From contig CADBDO010000036.1 in NCBI GenBank assembly GCA_902793515.1, positions 1-14,487 on the forward strand: a stretch of 14,487 nt of DNA, written 5' to 3'. Shown here piece by piece: positions 7,753-14,487 of the stretch. The notes beneath the pieces are model-generated. The model was not told the DNA's origin. It saw only the letters and a list, made by a program, of their open reading frames with translations, and did not search any database. The stretch comes from an uncultured Erysipelotrichaceae bacterium. Its GTDB lineage: Bacteria > Bacillota_I > Bacilli_A > RFN20 > CAG-826. Every line of letters starts with the position of its first letter. Positions within the stretch are counted from its first letter, which is position 1. A program made the translations under genes and the position numbers.

Positions 7753-8369
7753 TTCTTTAACCTATCTTCGATGGCTCTATAAGACTCTTCAAAGACTTCG
7801 TCAGGACCCTTGGAGGCATCGATGATGACAAACCTCTCAGGGAATCTCTTCGCAAGTTCATGGAATGAATCGCGGACTTTGTTATGGAAGGCAAGCTTCT
7901 CAACGTCGAGGCGGTTCACTTCTCTTTGGCTATTCGCGGCAATTCTCGCTAAACCCTCTTCTGGTTTGATATCGAAGAGGATCGTGAGGTCAGGAAGCAT
8001 TCCTTCGGTCGCGAAAAGGTTCATGTTATAGACGTTATCGATTCCGATTTCACGGGCTCCGCCTTGATAGGCGAGGGAAGAATCGATGAAACGGTCGCAA
8101 AGGACCAACTTGCCCTCTTTGAGGGCAGGGATGACTTTCTCAACTAAGTGCTGACGGCGGCTTGCGGCATATAAAAGAGCCTCGGTGCGAGGATCCATGG
8201 CCGTGTTCTTCTTATCGAGGATGACGTTTCTGATCTCTTCGGCGATTGGGGTTCCGCCTGGTTCTCTTGTCAAAACGATCTCATATCCTTCGGAAGTGAG
8301 TTTCTCGACGATTCTTTTTATGGCTGTGCTTTTGCCAGCGCCTTCTCCGCCCTCAAATGTGATGAACAT
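7749..8369 (-). CDS. tmk: Thymidylate kinase
   Basis: Phosphorylates dTMP to dTDP with ATP in the cytoplasm, the last specific step toward dTTP. The 206-residue length is normal. Walker A is GGEGAGKST at 7-15, the TMP-binding TREPGG is at 34-39, the DR motif is CDRFIDSSLAYQG at 91-103, and the lid region follows around NSQREVNRLD. It begins one base after recR ends (TAACATG), with a purine-rich ribosome site in the end of recR, and overlaps holB by four bases. Its place between recR and holB matches Firmicutes gene order. Confidence 0.97.
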   Translation of the reverse strand: MFITFEGGEGAGKSTAIKRIVEKLTSEGYEIVLTREPGGTPIAEEIRNVILDKKNTAMDPRTEALLYAASRRQHLVEKVIPALKEGKLVLCDRFIDSSLAYQGGAREIGIDNVYNMNLFATEGMLPDLTILFDIKPEEGLARIAANSQREVNRLDVEKLAFHNKVRDSFHELAKRFPERFVIIDASKGPDEVFEESYRAIEDRLKK

Positions 8370-8370
8370 G

Positions 8371-8967
8371 TTAGATCTTCTTCCTTCCTTCGAACGCTTT
8401 TGACAAAGTCAACGCATCCGCGTAATCAAGGGATGAACCCATTGGTAAGCCATAACCTAACCTGGTGATGGTTGGAACCACTCCATCAAGGACTTTGGCG
8501 ATGAATAAAGCGGTGGTCTCACCATCGATGGTTGGGTTGGTGGCAATGATGACTTCGGTAGCCTCGTTCTCTTTGACGCGATCAAGAAGCGACTTGATGT
8601 TGAGATCATCAGGTCCGATTCCGTGGCTAGGGGAGACGACTCCTCCAAGCACATGGAAAACTCCATCAAAGGAATTCATTTTCTCAATCGCCAAAGCGTC
8701 TTTCGCTTCGCTTACGACGCAGAGGGTTTTCTTATTCCGTGCGGGATTTGCACAGATTTCACACTTTTCGTCCTCGGTATATAGTCCGCATACCGGGCAT
8801 GGATGGATGTTTGAGGAAACGTCTTTGATGGCCTTCACAAAATCATCCCGGTCTTCTTCTTTCATGCGAAGTACGGCATAGGCCATACGCTCAGCGCTTT
8901 TGACGCCGACGCCGGGAAGCTTGCTGAATGACTCAATTAATTCTGTCAAAGAGCGGAGTTCTTTCAT
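8371..8967 (-). CDS. recR: Recombination mediator protein RecR
   Basis: RecR works with RecO and RecF to load RecA onto single-stranded gaps and blocked forks. All family parts are visible in 198 residues. The N-terminal helix-hairpin-helix has LPGVGVKSAERMAY (17-30). The zinc finger has C57, C60, C69 and C72. The Toprim domain begins LCVVSEAKD (82-90), and IDGETTALFIAK and GLPMGSSLDYAD lie toward the C-terminus. The start overlaps the ybaB stop by one base (TAATG), indicating translational coupling; the two are neighbours in most Firmicutes and Proteobacteria. Confidence 0.97.
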   Translation of the reverse strand: MKELRSLTELIESFSKLPGVGVKSAERMAYAVLRMKEEDRDDFVKAIKDVSSNIHPCPVCGLYTEDEKCEICANPARNKKTLCVVSEAKDALAIEKMNSFDGVFHVLGGVVSPSHGIGPDDLNIKSLLDRVKENEATEVIIATNPTIDGETTALFIAKVLDGVVPTITRLGYGLPMGSSLDYADALTLSKAFEGRKKI

Positions 8968-9272
8968 TAGAATCCGAGGACTCCTCTTTGTCCGGTGACT
9001 CTCTCTTCGATGGCATCGCTCTCAGCCTGGACTTTGTCATAGGCTTCGTTGATGGCCATGGCGAGGGTCTCTTCAACCATTTCTTCGTTATCGGCAGAGA
9101 GAGCGTCTTTGTCGATCTTGATGGCTTTGATCTTTCTGTCGCCCATGATGGTGACTTCGACGATGCCGGCTTTCTTGACGACAAACTCTTTGGCCGCTAA
9201 TTCTTCGTGGGCTTTCTTAAGCTCGCGTTCCATTCTTTTAGCATTGGCTAACATTTGCTGCATTGGATTCAT
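8967..9272 (-). CDS. ybaB: YbaB/EbfC family nucleoid-associated protein
   Basis: Small DNA-binding protein of 101 residues, a dimer in known members that binds and bridges DNA. The N-terminus is a helix rich in Met, Lys and Glu (MNPMQQMLANAKRMERELKK). The central strand region GIVEVTIMGDRKIKAIKID is family-typical, and a C-terminal acidic helix follows. It has the strongest ribosome site of the operon, AAGGAGAGG, starting inside the dnaX stop region, and is separated from dnaX by 14 bases. The dnaX-ybaB-recR order is very widely conserved; its exact job in repair or replication is still unclear in any species. Confidence 0.95.
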   Translation of the reverse strand: MNPMQQMLANAKRMERELKKAHEELAAKEFVVKKAGIVEVTIMGDRKIKAIKIDKDALSADNEEMVEETLAMAINEAYDKVQAESDAIEERVTGQRGVLGF

Positions 9273-9286
9273 ATTATTACCTCTCC

Positions 9287-11110
9287 TTATTTAACTACTG
9301 GTAATTGTAAGACTATGTCTTTCTTGTTTGGCACCTGGCCCATTTGGACTCTCTCGTAATAGTAGGTGCGGACCTTGATGCGATCATCTGGGTTGAGGGC
9401 GTACACGAACACCCTACGGCCAAGCATCGCTTCAACGAGATCGGATAAGGCCGCTTGGTTGTTTACCAAGTTGGCTTTGTCGGCCTGGTTCTTGTGCTGA
9501 TAGGCAAGGACCAAGGCTTCTTTGCAAAGGCAGAATGGCGAAGCGTCGCTAAGAAGGCTTGCCACCTTACCGAACTTTGGATCCATCTTGAGTTCGTCAA
9601 GAAGAGGCCACTTATCTTTGAGGGAAAGTCTCTCTTCTTTAGAAGCGAGAACCGAGATGTTGAAGATCTGCTCTTCGGAAAGAACAAAGTTCGTTCCAGT
9701 TGTGACGATGTCGTAGTGGGCGATCTTCGAGGTGTCGATCGAGGTCGAACGGATGATCGTATCCTCTTTGACTGGCTCCTCTTTCTTTGGCTCTGGAGTT
9801 GGTTCCTCTGGTTCTTCTTTGCTCACAAGCCAATCAGGGACTTCGCCCTTCTTCTTTGGCTCTGGGCTATATTTGTTCTCATTGATGAAATCAAAGAGTG
9901 GGCTTTCTGGTTCTTCTTCGACTGGCTCAGAGACGACTGGCTCTGGGGTAACAGGCTCAGGTTTTGGTTCCTCAACCTTTGGTTGGACTGGTTTTGGCTC
10001 CGCTTTCTTGATTGGTTTTGGAGCAGGGCCGGCGTTATCGCTTGAAGCCATTCTGAGAAGGGTGAGTTCGAAGAGCGAACGGATGTCAGAGACGTTTCTG
10101 AAATTGTTCTGGGCTTCGATGAGAGCGCTGATCATGGAATTGCAATCGGCAGGGGAGAGATTCTTCGCTAAAGTGTCAGCGTTCTCCTTGTCGAGCTTCT
10201 CCATAAGGTCAACGTCATTGGTCTTTTCATAGATGAGGAGATCTTTGAGCAATGAGATGAGCTCTAAGACAAGCCTACGGATATCGATTCCGCCAGCGAG
10301 ATAGGCTTCGCTCTTTTTGACGACTTCGGCGACGTTGCCTTCCTTGATTGAAAGGATAAGGTCAACCTTCTCGTCGATGCTCGCTAAGCCATACATGGCG
10401 AGGACATCTTCTTCGTGGAGGACGTTGTTACTGAAGGCAAGGACTTGGTCGAGGATGGAAAGGGCATCACGCATGCCTCCATCGGCCAAATCGATGATGG
10501 TCTTGAGACCTGCTTCGGTGTATTTCGTGCCTTCTTTGTCGAGGATTTCGTGTAATTTCTCGCTCATTTCCTCGTAGGAGAGTTTCGAGAAATCAAATCT
10601 CTGGCAACGGGAAAGAATGGTTGGGATGACCTTGAATGGTTCGGTGGTGCAAAGGATGAAGATGACGTTCTCCGGTGGTTCCTCGATGGTCTTGAGGAGG
10701 GCGTTGAAAGCGCCGGTCGTCATCATATGGACTTCGTCGATGATATAGACTTTGTAGTTTCCTTTGATTGGAGCGTACCTGACCTTTTCGATGAGGTCAC
10801 GGACTTGATCAACGCCATTGTTTGAGGCGGCGTCGATTTCAATGACGTCTGGATGGGTGCCGTTAGCGACTTCCTGGCAGTTCTGGCACTGGTTGCACTG
10901 ATGGCCGAGGCCTTCTTCGCAGTTAAGTGCTTTGGCGAAAAGACGAGCCATAGAGGTTTTGCCTGTTCCGCGTGGGCCGGCGAAAAGATAAGCGTGAGCC
11001 ATCTTCCCGGTCGCGAGGGCGTTCTTAAGCGTGCGTACAATCGGCTTCTGGCCAGCGACTTCTTCGAAAGTCTGAGGACGGTAAGTGAGATATAAAGCTT
11101 TATATGACAT
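9287..11110 (-). CDS. dnaX: DNA polymerase III subunit gamma/tau
   Basis: ATPase motor of the clamp loader that also holds the replicase together. 607 residues. Walker A is GPRGTGKT at 45-52. The zinc module uses C64, C72, C75 and C78. Walker B is YIIDEVHM at 123-130, the SRC motif with arginine finger R168 is at 167-169, and the sensor-2 region is GGMRDALSILDQ (211-222). The collar domain runs to about 357. A Pro/Glu/Lys-rich linker (361-450) leads to a C-terminal domain (about 460-607) that probably corresponds to the tau-specific part. I found no A AAA AAG slippery heptamer like that of E. coli, so there is no visible basis for a frameshifted gamma form. It is the first gene of the operon; its start has only a weak ribosome site, and a TATAAT box lies 20 bases upstream. 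Confidence 0.97.
   Translation of the reverse strand: MSYKALYLTYRPQTFEEVAGQKPIVRTLKNALATGKMAHAYLFAGPRGTGKTSMARLFAKALNCEEGLGHQCNQCQNCQEVANGTHPDVIEIDAASNNGVDQVRDLIEKVRYAPIKGNYKVYIIDEVHMMTTGAFNALLKTIEEPPENVIFILCTTEPFKVIPTILSRCQRFDFSKLSYEEMSEKLHEILDKEGTKYTEAGLKTIIDLADGGMRDALSILDQVLAFSNNVLHEEDVLAMYGLASIDEKVDLILSIKEGNVAEVVKKSEAYLAGGIDIRRLVLELISLLKDLLIYEKTNDVDLMEKLDKENADTLAKNLSPADCNSMISALIEAQNNFRNVSDIRSLFELTLLRMASSDNAGPAPKPIKKAEPKPVQPKVEEPKPEPVTPEPVVSEPVEEEPESPLFDFINENKYSPEPKKKGEVPDWLVSKEEPEEPTPEPKKEEPVKEDTIIRSTSIDTSKIAHYDIVTTGTNFVLSEEQIFNISVLASKEERLSLKDKWPLLDELKMDPKFGKVASLLSDASPFCLCKEALVLAYQHKNQADKANLVNNQAALSDLVEAMLGRRVFVYALNPDDRIKVRTYYYERVQMGQVPNKKDIVLQLPVVK
9761..10030 (-). repeat. Pro/Glu/Lys-rich low-complexity linker in dnaX
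   Basis: Residues 361-450 of DnaX consist of imperfect short repeats of EPKP, PEPV and EPKKEEP type. On the DNA they appear as repeated ggctctgg and ggttcctc words. It is likely a flexible tether between the clamp-loader core and the C-terminal domain. Such regions vary in length between relatives and are prone to replication slippage. Confidence 0.8.
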
Positions 11111-11129
11111 ATTTCAGTTTCCGTTTTTG

Positions 11130-11158
11130 ATTATACTCTAACTAGCCTTTTCTCACTA
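11130..11158 (-). promoter_or_regulatory. Probable promoter of the dnaX operon
   Basis: On the minus strand a perfect TATAAT occupies 11135-11130. No good TTGACA is found 16-18 bases upstream; that position is taken by half of the palindrome at 11150-11165. Transcription would begin near 11123, leaving a leader of only about 13 bases before the dnaX ATG. A protein bound at the palindrome would cover the -35 region. Confidence 0.6.
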
Positions 11159-11165
11159 GTGAGAA
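11150..11165. promoter_or_regulatory. Perfect 16-bp palindrome in divergent promoter region (possible operator)
   Basis: TTCTCACTAGTGAGAA is perfectly self-complementary with no spacer. It lies between the divergent dnaX and prfA promoters, at about -27 to -42 for dnaX and -52 to -67 for prfA. That placing suits a repressor of dnaX or a shared regulator. It does not match the Gram-positive LexA box or the DnaA box. Palindrome seen directly; operator role inferred. Confidence 0.5.
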
Positions 11166-11201
11166 TGAAGACTTTTACGACTTCTAGAGAGAATAACCCT
11201 A

Positions 11202-11210
11202 TGGTATAAT
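11202..11210 (+). promoter_or_regulatory. Extended -10 promoter of the prfA operon
   Basis: TGGTATAAT gives a perfect TATAAT (11205-11210) preceded by the TGN extension, which compensates for the poor -35 (TTCTAG at 11182-11187, 17-base spacer). Transcription would begin near 11217. The leader is then about 15 bases and holds GAGAGG (11221-11226) five bases before the prfA ATG. Confidence 0.7.
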
Positions 11211-11231
11211 CACGAGGCACGAGAGGTTGTT

Positions 11232-12314
11232 ATGGAAGAAAGCATGAGAAAACGCCTTGAAGCCGTCAAGACAAGGTGTGAAGAAATAGATCGTGACCTT
11301 AGTGATCCAGCCATCATGAACAATGTGGCTCTCATCACCGAATTATCCAAAGAAAGGTCCTCGCTTTCAGAAGCTTATGAAGGTTATTTGGAATACCTTA
11401 AAGCCGAAAGCGATTTGAAAGACGCTGACGATATCATCAACAGCGGCGACCCAGAACTCGCCGAAATGATGAAGCTTGAGAAGAAGTCTCTTTTAGAGAA
11501 GATGGAGAATATCGAAAAAGATCTCCATGGCAAACTTCTTCCAGCCGATCCAAACGATAAGAAGAACATCATCGTTGAGATTCGTGGCGCAGTCGGAGGA
11601 GATGAAGCAAACATCTTCGCTGGCGATTTGTTAAGAATGTATACGAGATACGCTGAGAACCAGGGATGGAAAGTTCAGTACATCGATGGCGAAGAAGGCT
11701 CAGCCGGCGGATACTCCTACGTTTCTTTCATGGTCAAAGGAAAGAACGTTTATTCGAAGCTCAAATTCGAAAGCGGCGCTCACCGCGTTCAGAGAGTCCC
11801 AAAGACCGAAGCCTCTGGCCGTATCCACACTTCAACCGCGACCGTTCTCGTTATGCCTGAAGCGGAAGAAGTCGATGTCAAAATCAACCCAACCGATCTT
11901 AAGATCGATACATATCGTTCCCAGGGTGCTGGAGGACAAAACGTCAACAAGACCGAGTCCGCCGTCCGTGTCACCCACATCCCAACCGGAATCGTTGTTA
12001 GCTGCCAGACCGAAAAGGCTCAGCTACAGAACAAAGAAATCTGTATGAGAATGATCCGCGCCAAAGTCCACGACTTCTATCAGTCGCAACAGGACGACGC
12101 CCGCGCTTCTGAAAGAAAACTCAAAGTCGGAACCGGTGAGAGAAGCGAGAAGATCAGAACCTACAACTATCCACAGAACCGTGTCACCGATCACCGTATC
12201 GGTTTCACAGTTAACCAATTAGACCGTATCATGGAAGGCGAACTTGATGACGTCATCGAAGCCCTCATCCATTACGATCAGGAACAAAAGCTCTTAGAAG
12301 AAAGCAACAAATAA
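11232..12314 (+). CDS. prfA: Peptide chain release factor 1
   Basis: RF1 recognises UAA and UAG in the ribosomal A site and triggers release of the finished protein. 360 residues, the normal length. The N-terminal helical domain covers about 1-105. The stop-codon reading motif PxT is P190-K191-T192 (B. subtilis has PET, E. coli PAT), so this is RF1 and not RF2, which has SPF. The catalytic GGQ is at 234-236 in the context GAGGQNVNKTES, with Q236 the residue expected to be methylated by PrmC, the next gene. No programmed frameshift is present. The start is ATG at 11232 with GAGAGG upstream. The stop overlaps the prmC start as TAATG. Confidence 0.97.
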   Translation: MEESMRKRLEAVKTRCEEIDRDLSDPAIMNNVALITELSKERSSLSEAYEGYLEYLKAESDLKDADDIINSGDPELAEMMKLEKKSLLEKMENIEKDLHGKLLPADPNDKKNIIVEIRGAVGGDEANIFAGDLLRMYTRYAENQGWKVQYIDGEEGSAGGYSYVSFMVKGKNVYSKLKFESGAHRVQRVPKTEASGRIHTSTATVLVMPEAEEVDVKINPTDLKIDTYRSQGAGGQNVNKTESAVRVTHIPTGIVVSCQTEKAQLQNKEICMRMIRAKVHDFYQSQQDDARASERKLKVGTGERSEKIRTYNYPQNRVTDHRIGFTVNQLDRIMEGELDDVIEALIHYDQEQKLLEESNK

Positions 12315-13159
12315 TGCCGACAATTGATGAAGCCTACAAGGAAGCCTATGCGCTTGCAAAACCCCATGGCGTGATGGCCATGGATTTGCGCATTCTTTTG
12401 ATGCACGACGAAGGTCTTCATGAACAAATCGACGTCCTCTTTTACAAAGAGAGGGAAATGAAGAACTACGAGCTCTTCAAAGAACAGGTTCAGAAACTCA
12501 TCAAAGGCGAACCTGTCGAATACGTTCTTGGTGAGGCCGACTTCCTTGGCACCCCAATCAAGATCAATGAGAACGTTTTGATCCCAAGAGGCGAAACCGA
12601 AGAACTCGTCTCTGGCATCAGCGAGAGAATCGACAAATATTACGATCCTCGCAACTACCTCGTCGTTGCCGATATCGGAACCGGCAGTGGTTGCATCTCG
12701 ATTGGCCTAAGACAAAGTTTTTCAAATTGGCTCATCGTCGCAAGCGACATCTCACCAAAAGCCCTTGAGGTCGCCAAAGAGAACTTTGACCGTTACAACA
12801 TCAGAGCCCAGGTTCTTGAGGGTGACGCCTTAGCGCCATACATCGAGAACAACATCAACCTCGACATCATCGTTTCCAATCCTCCATATATTCTCAATAA
12901 AGAAGACGCCCAGGCGTCAGTGAGAGACTACGAACCTGCAAGCGCCCTTTGGCTTGATAAGGAGCACTCCGTCTACGAGTCGATCTTCAGAGATTACAAG
13001 AAGGTCAAGAAGGGTTCCATCTTCATGGCGTTTGAGATCTCCCCGGACCTTGAAATGTGGCTCGAAGACCTCATGAAAAAGTATCTTGAGGACTACACAT
13101 ACGAGTTCGCAAAAGACCTTAACGGATTCACCAGATTCCTCTACATTTTCGTAAAATAA
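12314..13159 (+). CDS. prmC: Release factor glutamine methyltransferase
   Basis: Methylates the GGQ glutamine of release factors using S-adenosylmethionine. 281 residues, normal length. The N-terminal helical substrate-binding domain covers about 1-85. The catalytic Rossmann domain has DIGTGSGC (120-127) for cofactor binding, SDIS (144-147), and the diagnostic NPPY at 189-192 that holds the glutamine. The usual IPRPETE reads IPRGETE here (90-96), a small departure. Its start overlaps the prfA stop by one base, so enzyme and substrate are co-translated. Confidence 0.96.
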   Translation: MPTIDEAYKEAYALAKPHGVMAMDLRILLMHDEGLHEQIDVLFYKEREMKNYELFKEQVQKLIKGEPVEYVLGEADFLGTPIKINENVLIPRGETEELVSGISERIDKYYDPRNYLVVADIGTGSGCISIGLRQSFSNWLIVASDISPKALEVAKENFDRYNIRAQVLEGDALAPYIENNINLDIIVSNPPYILNKEDAQASVRDYEPASALWLDKEHSVYESIFRDYKKVKKGSIFMAFEISPDLEMWLEDLMKKYLEDYTYEFAKDLNGFTRFLYIFVK

Positions 13160-13170
13160 CGGGGTTTTGC

Positions 13171-13782
13171 ATGGAATTTTTGAATATTGAAGACATCGAA
13201 AAAGCTAGCAAAGTCCTTAAGGATGAAGAAGTTTTAGCCTTCCCAACCGAAACCGTTTATGGAGTCGGCTGCGTTTATGATTCGAAGGTCGCTTTCGATC
13301 GCTTGGTTGCCATCAAAAGACGCCCACCGAACAAGCCGTTTGCCCTCATGTGTTCATCGCTTGAAGAAGCTAGGAAATACATCGAGGTTTCAGATAAAGC
13401 CAAGTCCGTCATGGACCATTTCTTGCCAGGCGAATTGACCGTTTTGGTGAACGCGAAAAAGAGCCTTCCTGAATGGGTCACGCTTGGAACAAACGTCATT
13501 GGTATCAGAGTCCCTGATTCGCCATTTGTTAAGAAACTGATCGAAGCAGTGGGAAAACCACTTCTCGTCACCAGCGCCAACAAATCAGGCGAGCCGACAA
13601 CCAAATATTTCGATGATGTCGTCAAAGCGTTTGGCGATGAGCTTCCAGCCGTCGTCAAAGGCGAATGTAAGTCTTTGACTCCAACGACCATCATCAACCT
13701 AACTGCAGATGATAAAATAACCTTGGTCAGAGAAGGTCCAATACCTTTCGAAAAGATATTGGCGTATTGGGAGGAACAATAA
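13171..13782 (+). CDS. tsaC: L-threonylcarbamoyladenylate synthase (TsaC/YwlC type)
   Basis: Makes threonylcarbamoyl-AMP from threonine, bicarbonate and ATP for the t6A modification at position 37 of ANN-reading tRNAs. The 203 residues form a single YrdC domain without the extra Sua5 domain, hence TsaC-like, although B. subtilis YwlC is longer. Motifs are FPTETVYGVG (24-33), KRRPPNKPF (49-57), LPGELTVL (85-92), IRVPDSPF (112-119) and TSANKSGEPT (134-143). It lies 11 bases after prmC with a weak ribosome site (GGGGT). Its stop overlaps the rpiB start. Confidence 0.93.
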   Translation: MEFLNIEDIEKASKVLKDEEVLAFPTETVYGVGCVYDSKVAFDRLVAIKRRPPNKPFALMCSSLEEARKYIEVSDKAKSVMDHFLPGELTVLVNAKKSLPEWVTLGTNVIGIRVPDSPFVKKLIEAVGKPLLVTSANKSGEPTTKYFDDVVKAFGDELPAVVKGECKSLTPTTIINLTADDKITLVREGPIPFEKILAYWEEQ

Positions 13783-14228
13783 TGAAAATCTCACTCGGAA
13801 GCGATCACGCCGGCTTCGAACTTAAGGAAGCCATCAAAAAGCACCTCGCCGAAAAAGGTCACGAGGTCTTAGATGAAGGAACTTATTCAGCCGACTCGGT
13901 TGATTATCCAATCTTCGCTGAGAAAGCTGCAAAAGACGTCATCTCCGGAAAAGCGGAATACGGCATCCTCTGCTGTGGCAGTGCCGAAGGCATCTGCATC
14001 GCCGCGAACAAAGTCAAAGGCATCCGCTGCGGCATCGGCTATAACGACGAAGTCACCGGCCTCCTCAGAATGCACAACAACGCAAACATGGTCGCCTTCG
14101 CTGGCCGCTTCATGGAAACCGAAGACGTCCTCAAGAGAGTGGACATCTTCCTCTCGACCGACTTCATGGGAGACAAACATCTCAGAAGGGTGAACGAGAT
14201 TTCCGATATCGAAAAACGCGATAACTAG
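13782..14228 (+). CDS. rpiB: Ribose-5-phosphate isomerase B (RpiB/LacAB family)
   Basis: Interconverts ribose 5-phosphate and ribulose 5-phosphate in the pentose phosphate pathway. 148 residues from the ATG at 13782, chosen because GGGAGG (13769-13774) stands seven bases upstream, the start overlaps the tsaC stop as TAATG, and the protein then begins MKISLGSDHAG as family members do. A TTG at 13767 in the same frame has no ribosome site. Visible residues include D8-H9 in SDHAG, the probable catalytic C65 (in ILCCGSAEG) and HNNAN at 98-102. The usual CGTGIG loop reads CGSAEG. The second neighbouring cysteine, C64, is unusual. A related sugar-phosphate isomerase activity cannot be excluded. It is the last gene before a terminator. 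Confidence 0.92.
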   Translation: MKISLGSDHAGFELKEAIKKHLAEKGHEVLDEGTYSADSVDYPIFAEKAAKDVISGKAEYGILCCGSAEGICIAANKVKGIRCGIGYNDEVTGLLRMHNNANMVAFAGRFMETEDVLKRVDIFLSTDFMGDKHLRRVNEISDIEKRDN

Positions 14229-14240
14229 TAACAAAAAAAC

Positions 14241-14278
14241 AGAGGAGTCACAAAGATTTTGTGGCTTCTCTTTTGTTT
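14241..14278 (+). terminator. Rho-independent terminator after rpiB
   Basis: The arms are 14241-14254 and 14258-14271, fully paired apart from two G-U wobbles, with a three-base loop (GAT). TTTGTTT follows. An A-rich run on the left side (14231-14239) could extend pairing with the T-rich tail. It ends the prfA-prmC-tsaC-rpiB transcript, 12 bases after the rpiB stop. Confidence 0.9.
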
Positions 14279-14296
14279 ACCACTCACAAGTGGTAA
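14277..14296. repeat. Inverted repeat ahead of gatC
   Basis: The arms TTACCACT (14277-14284) and AGTGGTAA (14289-14296) are exactly complementary around CACA. The repeat starts in the terminator tail and ends 21 bases before the gatC ATG. No run of T follows, so it is not a second terminator. It may be an operator or a leader hairpin. Confidence 0.5.
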
Positions 14297-14317
14297 CCTT
14301 ATGTTCGGGTAAAAACT

Positions 14318-14487
14318 ATGAAAACAATCAACAAAGAAGTATTGGTCGATGCAGCCAACAGGCTGCTCTTCTCAATGTCAGATGAGCAATACGATACCCT
14401 CGAGAAAGAGTTCGGAGTGCTCACAAAACTAATGGGTGCGATTGGAGAGATCGAAGGCTTAGAGAACTATGAGCCAATGACTTTCCC
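14318..14487 (+). CDS. gatC: Aspartyl/glutamyl-tRNA amidotransferase subunit C, 5' part
   Basis: The first 56 codons of a GatC-like protein run off the window end. GatC stabilises the GatA-GatB amidotransferase that converts Glu-tRNA(Gln), and often Asp-tRNA(Asn), to the amidated forms. The visible part has the expected pattern of two helices: VLVDAANRLLFSMSDEQYD, a helix ending GAIGEIEG, then ENYEPM, matching the family's N-V-x-P turn before the long belt. The ribosome site is poor (GGG at 14307-14309). gatA and gatB would be expected to follow. Assignment rests on a short, fast-evolving protein, so it is good but not certain. Confidence 0.75.
   Translation, partial: MKTINKEVLVDAANRLLFSMSDEQYDTLEKEFGVLTKLMGAIGEIEGLENYEPMTF

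Noticed and set aside
9455..10045. 196-codon open frame antisense to dnaX, rich in Trp, Phe and Leu
   Set aside because: Its odd composition is the reverse reading of the Pro/Glu-rich linker of DnaX. The dnaX frame is certain.
9287..11110. Programmed frameshift in dnaX making a short gamma form
   Set aside because: The Lys runs are encoded as mixed AAG/AAA and no A AAA AAG heptamer was found.
11111..11231. SRP RNA or other small RNA upstream of dnaX, as in Bacillus
   Set aside because: The 121-base region lacks the GGAAG/GCAG core of SRP RNA and is filled by two promoters and the palindrome.
13767..13781. Earlier TTG start for rpiB adding MGGTI
   Set aside because: There is no ribosome site before it, it would overlap the real Shine-Dalgarno, and family proteins start at the ATG at 13782.

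Overview
The window looks like chromosomal DNA from a low-to-moderate GC member of the Bacillota, class Bacilli, probably one of the uncultured Erysipelotrichales/RF39/Acholeplasma-like lineages. The evidence is the gene order dnaX-ybaB-recR-tmk-holB-ricT-rsmI, which is a compressed version of the Bacillus subtilis block near the origin. A second Firmicutes-type block, prfA-prmC-tsaC(ywlC)-rpiB(ywlF), is also present, as is RicT, a Gram-positive RNA-decay factor. TGA is used as a stop (DUF1538 gene, holB, tmk), so the code is the standard one and not the Mycoplasma code. Genes are packed almost without spacing, with many ATGA or TAATG overlaps. No tRNA, rRNA, mobile element or CRISPR array was seen, and no gene-free stretch exceeds about 120 bases.

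Region 1 (1-5174, plus strand): three genes. The first is the 3' part of a DUF1538 multi-pass membrane protein. It overlaps a tandem P-II-like signalling protein by ATGA. Nine bases further on is a very large YfhO-family membrane glycosyltransferase-like protein with a TTG start. The first two look like a transporter and its P-II-type regulator. The P-II gene carries an in-frame internal start with a strong Shine-Dalgarno at its domain boundary.

Region 2 (5171-11110, minus strand): a seven-gene replication, repair and translation-maintenance operon read from dnaX down to rsmI. It supplies the clamp-loader subunits tau/gamma (dnaX) and delta prime (holB), the recombination mediator RecR with nucleoid-associated YbaB, thymidylate kinase, the RNase Y partner RicT, and the 16S rRNA methyltransferase RsmI. 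holB is broken in this sequence. Its N- and C-terminal parts lie in different frames, and the zinc-binding segment between them is missing. The operon converges on yfhO so tightly that the two stop codons overlap.

Region 3 (11111-11231): the divergent promoter region between dnaX and prfA. It contains a TATAAT -10 box on each strand and a perfect 16-bp palindrome over the expected dnaX -35 region.

Region 4 (11232-14487, plus strand): prfA (release factor 1), prmC (which methylates that release factor), tsaC/ywlC (tRNA t6A synthesis) and rpiB (ribose-5-phosphate isomerase B), all overlapping or nearly so. A clear intrinsic terminator ends this unit. The start of gatC (amidotransferase subunit C) follows, cut off by the window end.
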